Source of the DNA: Cunninghamia lanceolata
Lineage: Eukaryota; Streptophyta; Pinopsida; Cupressales; Cupressaceae
Direction of reading: 5' to 3'
Length of the DNA stretch: 64,000 nucleotides
NCBI GenBank assembly: GCA_027924645.1
Contig: BSBN01000254.1
Location: 15,260,501 to 15,324,500 of the forward strand
Shown here piece by piece: positions 1 to 9,939 of this stretch; positions within the stretch are counted from its first letter, which is position 1, and each line of letters opens with the position of its first letter. The translations under genes and the position numbers were made by a program. The notes below the pieces were generated by a model. It was not told where the DNA came from. It was given only the letters and a program-made list of their open reading frames with translations, and ran no database searches.

Positions 1-281
1 CTTCTGTAAAGACTTGCATTGCAAGTGTGTTGTAAACCTTATTGTTATGATAATACATTGTGCAGGTTTTGGAGTGTGGGATTTTTCACCCGTAAGGGTT
101 TTCCCCACGTTATATCTTGTCTCTCTCTCTTCTGTCTTACATTCTTTTGTTGTGTATTGCTGTAATAGCTCCATTGTTATTTTAATAACACTATAATTGT
201 AAAGGTTGAAAAGAATTTGCACTCATCTCTCCACTTTAGATTAGTGTAGGAACTGATTTCCACACACCTAGCTTCCTTTCA
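1..281 (+). repeat. 5' LTR of copia-1 (partial)
   Basis: This stretch matches the end of the LTR at 19967-21080 through the same landmarks: the TGCAAGTGTGTTGTAAACC block, a CT run, and the terminal CTTCCTTTCA. It is followed at once by a primer-site-like sequence. The two copies differ at many positions, very roughly a tenth by eye, so the insertion is old. The CT run is only about five repeats here, against nearly forty in the other copy. Confidence 0.9.
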
Positions 282-283
282 GT

Positions 284-296
284 TGGCATCAGAGCC
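284..296 (+). other. Primer binding site of copia-1
   Basis: TGGCATCAGAGCC two bases after the LTR end matches the usual plant initiator-tRNA-Met primer site TGGTATCAGAGCC except for one T-to-C change. Confidence 0.8.
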
Positions 297-390
297 TGGC
301 TAGTTTTGGTTCTAACTACTGGGTAGGGGTTTTTTGGGCTAATTTTAGGTTCAGTGGGAGTCTATGTAGAGTATTTTGTAATCTTGTTGC

Positions 391-1172
391 ATGAATGAGA
401 TGGCAGGCACATCTAAAAGATTAGAGGTGGAGAAGTTCAATGGAACAAATTTTGAGTTATGGAAACTTAAGATGAATGACATTCTTGTTTATCAAGACCT
501 ATTGGAAACTGTTTCTAGTGTAAAACCAACCACAATGGCACAAGATGATTGGGATGTCAAAGATTAGAAGGCTAAGGTTCTCATAAGACTTAGTTTAGCT
601 AACTCTATCATGTTAAATGTCCATGAGGAGAAGATGATGAAAGATCTTTGGACGAAGCTGGGAGATGGTTATCAAGCTAAATCCCTGGTGAACAAGCTTT
701 TTCTAAGAAAGAAGCTATATTCTCTAATGATGGAGGATAGAGGATCTGTTGTAGATCACCTAAATGCTTTCAACATGTTAGTTGCACAGTTGATATCCAT
801 TGGTGTGAAGATGGAGGAGGAGGATCGTTGTATGACTATGGTTTGTTCTTTTCTGAACTCATGGGATCAACTTGTTATGGCTATTGGGAGCACCACATCC
901 ACTTTTAAAATGGATGAAGTGGTATTTTTGCTATTATCTGTACAAATGCAAAGAAAGTCTATTGAAGCAGCCAAAGAGGCTCTTGTGGTTCATGGAAGAC
1001 TGAAGGAGAAAGGGAAAAAGAAGGAAAAGAAATCTAAGAAGAGTAGATCCAAATCCCATGGGAGATCCATATCTCCTAGAAAGTCCAAGGCTCCTTGTTG
1101 GAACTGTGGAAAAACCATGCATTTTCGAAAGGAATGCAAAGAGGAAAAGAAAAAAAGAAAAAAAATGTCCTA
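391..1172 (+). pseudogene. copia-1 gag (capsid and zinc knuckle), broken
   Basis: From the ATG at 391 the frame reads a Ty1/copia gag: an N-terminal KFNGTNFELWK block (about residues 16-26), a helical UBN2-type region, a Lys/Arg/Ser-rich stretch and a CCHC knuckle beginning CWNCGK near 1098, whose third cysteine-histidine spacing is kept. An in-frame TAG at about 567 sits where related proteins have glutamine. The frame shifts in an A-rich run near 1150-1170, after which protease and pol continue in another frame. The family packages RNA into virus-like particles; this copy cannot make a full-length product. The Tork/TNT1 type is suggested by the gag sequence. Confidence 0.85.
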
Positions 1173-3479
1173 GATTCAGATTCTGACAAGTCACAAGATG
1201 ATGGTGATGTCTTCATCACAGCCCTGGCAACCCACACATCTGATGATGTGTGGTTGATTGATTTTGGTGCATTCCACATGACCTTGCATTGAAGCTAGTT
1301 CACGAAGTATGAAGAGTTTGATGGTCGAAGAGTGTACCTGGGTGATGATTCTTATTTAAATATTGTTGGTTGTGGGAGAGTCGCAATCCAATTCCCTGAT
1401 GGACGAGTGAAGGGGATCACTGGGGTCATGCACATCCTAGTCTTGTCATGGAACCTACTTTCTATATGTAAGTTGAATGATGCAGGTGTCTAGGTTGTCT
1501 TTTTGAAGGACGGATGCAAGATGACTAGAGGATCTATGGTGCTTGTGAAGGGTACTCAAAGAGGTACTTTATTTCAGCTAGAGGCATGCACTTCATAGTG
1601 CAATAATTCTTCTGACTCAAAGAAAAGAGCTACAGTCACTTCATCCCCACCATCTGAACCAACAGTGAAGAAATCTGTTGTAACAAATTTTGATGGTAGT
1701 GCATCTTGGGTACCCAAGGGTGCTCATGCTTTGGAAGTTAAGATTCATGTTGAAAAGACAATATTATGGCATAAGAGATTTGGCCACATTGGTGAGATGG
1801 GTCTTAGAACCCTGAAAAATAAAAACCTCGTTGAGGGGTTAAGTTATTGTAATCTCAAGTTCAACTTTTGTGAACATTGTATATATGGAAAGCAAAACCC
1901 TATTTAGTTTTACTCTAGTTCTCACAAATCTTCTAGTGTGTTGGACCTTATTCATTCTGATATGTTTGGTCCTATTAGTGTTCCTTCGATTTCTAAATAT
2001 GTATATTTTGTATCTTTCATAGATGATTATAGTAGAGAGACATGGATTTATTTTCTCAGAAGCAAGTCTAAAGTCTTTAGTTTGTTCAAAGAGTTTAAAT
2101 CTTTTGTTGAGAATTAGACTAGTAAAAAGATTAAGTGTTTGAGAATTGACAATGGTGGTGAGTTTTGTTCGGCAGAGTTCGATAAGTTCTGTAAAGAGCA
2201 AGGGATTGAAAGACATAAGACAAATCCATACACCAAATGGAGTTGTAAAGAGGATGAACAAGACATTGATGGAGAAGGCTAGGAGTATGCTTAGTGGAGC
2301 AAGCCTTGAACAAAAGTTTTACACTAAAGCTATAGCCACTGCTTGCTATATGGTAAACAGGTCTCCTACATCATCTCTTGTTGGTAAGACACCTATGGAG
2401 GTGTGGTCTGGCAAAAAGCCTTCAGTTAGACATCTTTATGTTTTTGGTTGTGAGGTATATGCACATGTGCCTAGGGAGAAATGATCTAAATTGGAAAACA
2501 AGGTTGTTAAATGTATTTTCATTGGCTATGGTGTCAGTGTGAAATCATACAAGATTTGGGATCATGTGGCTGAAAAAGTGTTATATAGAAGAAGTGTTAT
2601 TTTCACATAGCTAACACCTTCTCCCATTGTTCTACAGCTAGAAGAAATAGAAAAGAAAGAGGATGTAGTTTAGTTTCCTTCTACCCCTCAGAAGATTGAA
2701 CCGGCATACCCTATAAGACCTGATGATGAGGAGACCTCTAGCAGCTCTGAAAGTTTAGAAGAAGAAGCAGAACCTCAACCTCAACTATTGAGGAGGTCTA
2801 CATGAACAAGGAAGTAACCTGATAGGTTTGATTATTCATTGCTTGATTCTAATTGTGCTTTTGCCTTGCTTACTAACACTGATGAGCCTAGAACTCTGAC
2901 AGAGGCTATGGGCATGAAAGATGCAGGTTCCTGGAAGGAGGCCATAGAAGATGCGATGACTTCTTTAGAGAAGAATAAAACATGGACTTGGTGATTTTAC
3001 CTAAAGGACATAAACCTGTTGGATGCAAATGGGTGTTCAAGAAGAAATTTAGTGCAGATGCAGTGTTGAAAAGTACAAGGCTAGACTGGTTCTGAAGGGG
3101 TACTCGCAAGTGGAGGGAATTGATTATGGTGAAATTTTCTCTCCCGTTGCAAAGCAAACATCTATTTGGTTACTATTATCTCTTGCAATAGCTTATGACT
3201 TAGATGTGGAGCAGATGGATGTGAAGACAAGATTCCTTCATGGTGATTTGGAGGAAGAGATTTACATGTCACAGCCAGAGATACATAGAGAAAGGTATAA
3301 AAAATTTGGTTTGCAAGTTGAAAAATTCTTTGTATGGTTTGGAGCAGTCTCCTAGGATGTGGTACTTGAAGTTTGGTACCTTTGTGTTATCGGTTGGATT
3401 TCTGAGATCAAAATCAGATCATTGTGTGGATTATAAATTTGACAATGATCGCATTCTCATTATTGTATTGTATGTTGAT

Positions 3480-3790
3480 AGTAGGCATGAGTTTTCCACA
3501 GTCCATGAATTAATGTAGATAGTGCTTCTGGATTAAATTGTGTATGTTTTTGCTTCAACGTTTCAGATCATGCACAATAATCCATCATCAGGAAGAGGAG
3601 AAAGTGTGTTTGGATAGCAAGAACTGACCTTATAAAGGGAATGGAGAGAGAGGGGGGGTAAGACAAGACCGTAACACAAGGAGAGGGGATGGAAAAATAA
3701 AAACACAACTAATTCATAATTGTGGTATGTGAATCCACATAAGCACAAATATGAACAAATAACAATACTAAGACAAAATATATATATAGA
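3480..3790 (-). mobile_element. 311-bp insert inside the RT YVDD codons of copia-1
   Basis: The codons for YVD (ending 3479) and the next D (starting 3797) are separated by 311 bp plus a duplicated GTTGAT (3474-3479 and 3791-3796). Removing the insert and one repeat restores the motif in frame, so this is a transposition-like insertion with a 6-bp target duplication. No terminal inverted repeats, LTR pair or poly(A) tail is obvious. On the minus strand it contains a CTGATGA...GAAACGTTG arrangement typical of hammerhead ribozymes in Penelope-like elements and retrozymes. A truncated Penelope-like element is my favoured reading; a SINE or retrozyme fragment remains possible. Confidence 0.6.
3560..3591 (-). 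ncRNA. Hammerhead-ribozyme-like motif (degenerate)
   Basis: Minus-strand reading gives the catalytic box CTGATGA (3591-3585), a 20-nt interval and GAAAC (3564-3560). In the interval, 3583-3577 can pair with 3571-3565 as seven base pairs (two are G-U wobbles) around a 5-nt loop, which is the expected stem II. One unpaired T at 3584 sits between the core and the stem, unlike a canonical hammerhead, so activity is doubtful. Stems I and III were not resolved. The GAAACGTTG ending resembles hammerheads of Penelope-like elements. Confidence 0.4.
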
Positions 3791-4678
3791 GTTGATGATA
3801 TGTTTTTAATTGGGAATGGTAAGAATATGATTTCTAATTTGAAGTCTCAGTTGTTAGCACAATTTGTGATGAAAAATCTAGGGGCAGCTAGGTATATTTT
3901 GGGAATAGAAATTAGAAGAGACAGAGCTACGAAAAAAGTTTTGTTAAGCCAAAATAAGTATGTGAAGACCATGTTGGATAGGTTTAGCATGGAAAATTGT
4001 AGACCATTGTGTGTTCCTGTTTCTTTGGGGACAAAGTTGTCTGTTAATGATTGTCCAAAATCTCTTAGTGAGGTGGAGGACATGAGCAGAGTACCTTATG
4101 CTAGTGTTGTTGGCAATTTGATGTATGCTATGGTCTGCACAAGACCAAACATTGCCCAAGCAGTGGGAGTCCTTAGTCGATTTATGGCTAATCTTGGATG
4201 GGTACATTGGAATGCAGTAAAGAGAGTGTTCAGATATTTGAGGGGTACTTTCTAGTATTCCATATGCTATCATGGTAATCCTATAGGCCTCTACATTTAG
4301 TTTGTATTTGTGGATTCATGAATTCTGATTGGGCGGGTGACATTGACAGTAGGAGATCCACCAGTGCTTACGTGTTTACTATGTTTGGTGGTGCAATTAG
4401 TTGGATGAGTAAGCGACAACCTATGTTTTCTTTATCCATGATAGAAGCTGAGTATATGGCAGAAACTCATGCATGGAAGGAAGCCCTTTGGCTTAAGAGA
4501 TTGTTTTTAGATATTGGTGTTGATGCAGGATATATTACTATATGTTGTGACAGTCAAAGTGCGATTTGCCTAGCAAAGAATCTAACTTTCCATGCCAAAA
4601 CAAAGCATATTGATGTATAGTTTCATTTCATGTGAGACATGGTAGAGGATGGGAAGGTGAATTTGGAGAAGGTAGACA

Positions 4679-4683
4679 CTTTC
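4679..4683. repeat. Left target-site duplication of the gypsy element
   Basis: CTTTC directly before the LTR's TGTGAGGACC; the identical CTTTC follows the 3' LTR at 19820-19824. Both lie within copia-1 pol sequence, which becomes continuous when the insert is removed. Confidence 0.93.
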
Positions 4684-7188
4684 TGTGAGGACCGCCCTTT
4701 TTACTACTGTTGTCATGACTATTTACAGTACTGTTATTGTTACTTTCATATTTGTGGGATAGCAGTTCCCGAAATTTGTCAGACTATTTAACTTTATTAT
4801 GTTTTCGGAAAAACTAATTGGGTGATGTTTGGATAAGTTACTTTTCAGAAAAATGAATTAGAGATGATGGAAAATTGTAATATGATTTTTAATTATGTTA
4901 AATTGTACTAAGGCATGTGAATGCATGTGTTATTTAAGTTGCTTCGGCTATGATGAATTTATGTGGTTACTGATCTTGTAATTGAGTGTGCAGGGGCTAC
5001 TAATCAAACCACAGATTTCGGAGATCATTCCACACCTTGTTAATCGTTATTCCCTGTTAAGCCGATCTGGTTCCACGAGGAACCAAGATCTCTTTGTGGT
5101 TGATGTCATGATGTAATGTGGTCTTTCGTATGGTCGAGTGGGTTAGGTTACCCTCATGTAACATTATTTTTATAAGTAAGTGTTGTAAAGAGATTGAATT
5201 TGAAATTTCTATTTTTATTTAAATTATGAGGCCCTTTTTCTTGTGCTTTACCTTGACCTGGGGTGTCTTGTATGGGTTAAAATTGACCCTGGGTTCTACC
5301 CCATGGGTCTAGGGGCCCATTTGGCATGGGTAACCCTTGAGTAACCTCCATCTGGTCAACTTAACCTTCCCCTGAAGTTAAGTGGCGAAAATTGGAGGTA
5401 GGAGGGGACATGATGGGTTGTACCAACGCTCAACCCATCCCCTCTACTTTTCCCTAGATAATAGATGCCATCCATTAGTGAAAGTTACCTCTTCTTTAGT
5501 AAGATTCCCCCATGTACTATGGGGACACCCATGTGAAGAAAGGAGAAAGAGGCATGGGTCACCTGTCTTGTTCCCATTTAACTCTTTTTTTATTTCTCCC
5601 ATGAGAAAGTGGAGTCACATGAGAGGAATAAGGAGTACCCTTGGGAATGGAGAGTGACATAAGCCACCTGGACAGAATAGTGATTTTTGGGAAGGGTGAG
5701 GAGGTGACAAGTGTCACTTCCCCATTTCTCAAAATTAGAAAGAAAGAGAATTTTGGGGTTATTTATTTTCAAATTTTGGGATGAGAGGGAGTTAGTTGAA
5801 TTTTGGGGAAAAACTTTCATTTTTGGCCTTACCAAAAATAGAGAAGTTGGTTTGGAAGATAGAGAAGGGAGAGGGAGTTGGTGGCTAAGCTTGGAAGTGA
5901 ACTCTGTGGACTCTGCAACAACTTCATTCCAGGAGGGCTTTGCAAGGTTGGTCTGAATTTTGCCTTTGTTTTTTGTAGAACTGAAATGTGTATGAAATGT
6001 GTGTGAAATATGTGTTTAAATTTGTTTTCTGTGGGGTTCTTGTCGGGTGTTTGACAGAGCGTCTCCCACTTGGGAGAAATGCTCATCAAGTTTGGGGTAG
6101 GGGAGGAGAGATCCTCCTCGGGTGCATACCTGTTCCATCTTTTGGGATGTTGAAAGCCTTGAGGGCATGTATCTGTGACTGTATTTTGACTTGAGAGTCA
6201 TATACAGATTTCTTACAAATTGTGATCACACTTGGTTGAGACCAAGAGAAATTTATATGAGTTCATTTATCTGTCAGGGTGACACTCTGGAGTCGAGTGT
6301 GTCCACTCTCCTGCCCCTTATGAAACTCACTGTAGTTGAGTTTCCGTATTGTGTAAAATACCCACGGGTGTATGTGTGCTTTGGGATTGTTGTTGTTTCT
6401 GTTGTAAAGTGGAGTGTTTGAGTACCCAGGTGTGAGTATGGTCTCCCTAGCTCGGGGGTGACCCTCTTGCGGGTCTACGGTAGGGAGGAGAGCTAGACAA
6501 GTGGTATTGTCTTCTTTGTTTGTCTTTGATACGCAGGTTTTTCTCTTGGAGCTTCTGGTTGGCTATTTATGAAGAAACAATTCTTCTTCTTGTCATGAGA
6601 ATTAGGCCTGGTTCATTTCATAGAGATGAAGAGGGAACACCTCTCTTGTTATTGTTGTAAATTAATGATATTCTGGGAGTGAAAAAAATCACCTCCCTGG
6701 TCTTGTTATTATTGGACTTTTATTGGTTGTCATAAGTTTTCAGGTGTATACTGTTTGGGAGGAGAAAGTCCATATCTGGGAAGTTGGTATTCATGGTTGA
6801 GAAGTTGTAATATGACTGTGCTTAAATTTTAAGTTGATGTTTGCAACCTTTGTTCAATAGCAATTTTTGTGTCTCAAGTATTACTGAAAAGAATAAGTTC
6901 ATTTTTGCAACTTAATCTGAGTTGTTACAATTGAAAGTTTGGAATTGCTTCTTTAGTTGAAATGCTAATTTTATTTTCAATGTTAAAATAGAAAAGACAG
7001 TTTTAAATATTTGAGTTATTCTCCATATTAATGGATTCTGTTAATTTAGAAGGATTAGAGGAAATCTAGCATGTAAATATATAATCTGTTGTAAAGTTAT
7101 GAAGTCTTAAATGTTTATGAAAATGGAAAATTATAATTATAATAAGGGGATAGCTAGTTACCATTTCTATCAAATAAGTGAACTTGGG

Positions 7189-7189
<1 letters not shown>

Positions 7190-7251
<62 letters not shown>

Positions 7252-7368
7252 CTAATTGTTATGACAATTTCTTTTTAACAGGTTGATTTGGAGAAAATGC
7301 ATTAAGTAGTGAAATTGAGAAATTTAGGAATTAGTTAAGCACATATAAGAATATTTTTTAGATATAAA

Positions 7369-7437
<69 letters not shown>

Positions 7438-7550
7438 TATATATATATATATTTCATATTTTGAGTAATTATCATTTTCCAGAATAATAGTGAAATTGAA
7501 AATAACTTATCATTTTTATGAAATTGATTGAGAAATATCAATATAAAAAT

Positions 7551-7622
<72 letters not shown>
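7190..7622. repeat. Three (TA)n microsatellite arrays in the 5' LTR
   Basis: Nearly pure TA repeats at about 7190-7246, 7372-7431 (with a short partner at 7437-7451) and 7553-7622, separated by unique AT-rich sequence. The matching arrays in the 3' LTR have different lengths, so they changed after insertion. Confidence 0.95.
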
Positions 7623-7626
<4 letters not shown>

Positions 7627-7728
7627 AATTATATATATATAAATATATATTTTAATGTTGTGAGAAATGGTGGACCAAAAAAGAATTAAGCCGCGGATAA
7701 CAAAATACACAGTCGCTATTCACATTGC

Positions 7729-7996
7729 GCGGTGGGGAAGAAAACCCCACCGCAGGTTTTATGTACATTTGGTGGTGTGGAGTGGGGCGGAGCCCCACCC
7801 ACACCCCACGTCGTGGGAATGTGGGTGGGGCTCCGCCCCACTCCACATCTCCCCCCTCCAAACCCTTATGCCTACCGCGAAACCTTCCCGCCGCTCTGCG
7901 GCCACCCCGACCCCGCTCCTCTGTCACGCCGCCCATGGCCGCCGTCTGCTGTAAATCTAAGGCAATAAAAAAATGTTAGGGCTTGGGCCCTAACAT
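7729..7996. repeat. GC-rich hairpin cluster in the 5' LTR
   Basis: A GC- and CpG-rich island between AT arrays, holding four perfect inverted repeats. They are 9-bp arms at 7729-7737/7745-7753; 26-bp arms at 7777-7802/7821-7846 with an inner CCCAC/GTGGG stem; 5-bp arms at 7890-7894/7898-7902; and 10-bp arms at 7973-7982/7987-7996 (ATGTTAGGGC, loop TTGG). The same set is present in the 3' LTR. It may be a structured RNA region of the element or an older insertion into a TA array; no coding function is supported. Confidence 0.85.
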
Positions 7997-8122
7997 ATGA
8001 GTGGTGTATTTGTAATATAAATACAGTTTTCTTTTATATAGCTTTATATATATAGGCATATATATATACTATATATGTCTATGTATATAGCTATATAGTT
8101 ATAATATAATAATGATTATATA

Positions 8123-8367
<245 letters not shown>

Positions 8368-9846
8368 ATATACATAGGAGTAAATCTTTGAACCAATTTA
8401 TTGGGCCCTCGTTTAAAATCGTTATAACCTATGTCTCATGGATATAGAGAAAAAAAAAATATATAACAATTATAATCTCACAGGCGATGTTGTTAAGTGT
8501 TGAACACAACAACCAAAGAAGATATATTACCATGAACAGAGTTTTATAAAGTGGTGAACCACCTACATCTGACAACGTCATACGAGTCACAATCAGTGTA
8601 TGAATCGTAATTAAGAGTAACAGGAACAACAGTAATTCTAAACAAGAGAAAATAAAATTATAATGTAAAGTGAGTTTAGGAATATTCAGTGATACTCTGG
8701 AAAGAGTTTCTCGGAAGTTTCAACTAAAAACGCACTAACAATCACCCGAAAAATGAAGAGGAAAATTACACAACTCCTTGCTCAAAAGAACACTGGAAAT
8801 AAACTTAAGAAGCCACCACTAACAATCCATGTGGCCATATTAATCTCAACTGTAGCAAACGATCTCATATGTAAACCTGTAAGAGGTTCCGATAAAGAAA
8901 AAACTAACATTGGAAAACACAGAGGAGAAAATGCGCGACACTTCTCACACGGGATAAGAGAACTAAGTTGACGGACCCTTCTGTCAATTGTGCTTAGGAA
9001 CAAGCTGACTAAGTATTTACGAAGAGGAGGAACCTAGATCGGGGAAGATTAGGAGACCGAGTCCAGCGAAATAGTAAACCAGCCTTTGTGACCGAGATCA
9101 TCTGAAATTAGGTTTAATATCAACAATAACTGCAGTGATAACCCTGATTGACGTAAATCATGAAGAAAGGATAGGATGCACATAAAGAAAGCATAGAAAA
9201 TGAAAGAGAGAGAGAGACCGAAATATAAACACATTAAATGAACTAGAGATAGTTAAGGTAAGGGCGATGAAGTTATAATCAAACTTAAGAACTCGTGGAA
9301 AGGGAAGAGAGGGCAACCAAACCGCCTTGTTGAAAATGCTAAGTCATAGGAGGAGTATGTTTCTGGAAACAAGAGAGGAGACAGACAACCGTGCCTGGCC
9401 GAAAAAAGACTAAATAGGGAGATCACTAGCCGGTTTAGTCGGAACAAGGCGTCGAGGGGAGTGGTTCCTCTATCAGCGAACCACGTGCGTAAATGAGTGC
9501 AGCGTAATTCCCACTAACGCCGTAAGGCATTCTGCTACCGAACATTGCCGAGGGTTCGATTTAAGAACTTGGGTAATCTCACTCTTGCAATGACGCTAAC
9601 AGCGTTGTATAGACCCTCTTGTTGATCTATATGCTTCTGGTTGCACGCCATTGTACTTGTATTCCGCCGATGAGTATAGTGTTTCGCCATGAGAGAACAC
9701 CGTTGAGCATGCGTACGCATGCGAAAGGGGTTTTTAGAACAGTGTGAGAAAAGTTTTTCATATCTCGTGTCATAACCACATGACAGATGTGGCTATGACA
9801 CGTGCGATGTGTGTTGTGACCACAAGGAAAATGTGGGCATGACATT

Positions 9847-9860
9847 TGGTATCAGAGCCA
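9847..9860 (+). other. Primer binding site of the gypsy element
   Basis: TGGTATCAGAGCCA begins two bases after the 5' LTR and is an exact match to the usual plant initiator-tRNA-Met primer site. About 80 non-coding bases then lead to the gag start at 9940. Confidence 0.93.
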
Positions 9861-9939
9861 AGTTTGTAAACACTGGGCGTATTTGGGCACGTTATTATTC
9901 CGCAACTTTGGCTAATTAGTTTCTACCCTGTTTTGTAGG

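Larger units (their letters stand above)
1..4683 (+). mobile_element. Ty1/copia element copia-1, left part
   Basis: Left portion of a degraded Ty1/copia retrotransposon whose right portion resumes at 19820. Order seen: end of a 5' LTR, a tRNA-Met-like primer site, gag with CCHC knuckle, a damaged protease motif, integrase, reverse transcriptase and RNase H, the order expected of Ty1/copia. The reading frame is broken by many stops and several frameshifts. The element is interrupted twice: by a 311-bp insert at 3480 and by a gypsy element at 4684. The gypsy target duplication joins the two halves precisely. The true 5' end lies left of the window. Confidence 0.9.
1173..4683 (+). pseudogene. 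copia-1 pol (PR-INT-RT-RH), broken
   Basis: Recognisable pol blocks lie in order but in several frames. The protease motif near 1246-1290 reads WLIDFGAFHMT where the family has a D-S-G-A core, so the active site is damaged. The integrase zinc region (HKRFGHIGEMG, then CEHCIYGKQ) is at 1767-1900 and the integrase core (FIDDYSR, DNGGEF, NPYTPNGVVKRMN) at 2015-2480. RT runs from 2900 (GCKWVFKKKF, VEQMDVKTRFLHGDLEEE, LYGLEQSPRMWYLKF) to YVD at 3471, is cut by the insert at 3480-3790, and resumes with DDMFLIGN at 3797. RNase H lies at 4318-4620 (NSDWAGD, IEAEYMAE, DSQSAICLAKN, KHIDV). Several stops are TAG where glutamine is expected. The last pol codons continue at 19825 after the gypsy insertion. 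Confidence 0.88.

Noticed and set aside
5382..6421. Six short open frames repeated at 15526-16565
   Set aside because: They are LTR sequence duplicated at insertion; no domain and overlapping frames on both strands.
7516..7710. Minus-strand open frame rich in Ile-Tyr repeats, also near 17505-17834 on both strands
   Set aside because: It is only the translation of (TA)n microsatellite; length varies with the array and no domain is present.
7652..7979. Overlapping frames of 78-105 codons in the GC-rich LTR island, conserved in both LTRs
   Set aside because: Several frames on both strands are open at once because of GC richness and hairpins; conservation reflects the recent LTR duplication, not selection.
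9553..9560. GGTTCGAT resembling a pol III B box near the gypsy LTR end, and again near 19528
   Set aside because: No cloverleaf or properly spaced A box could be drawn, so no tRNA or SINE is supported.
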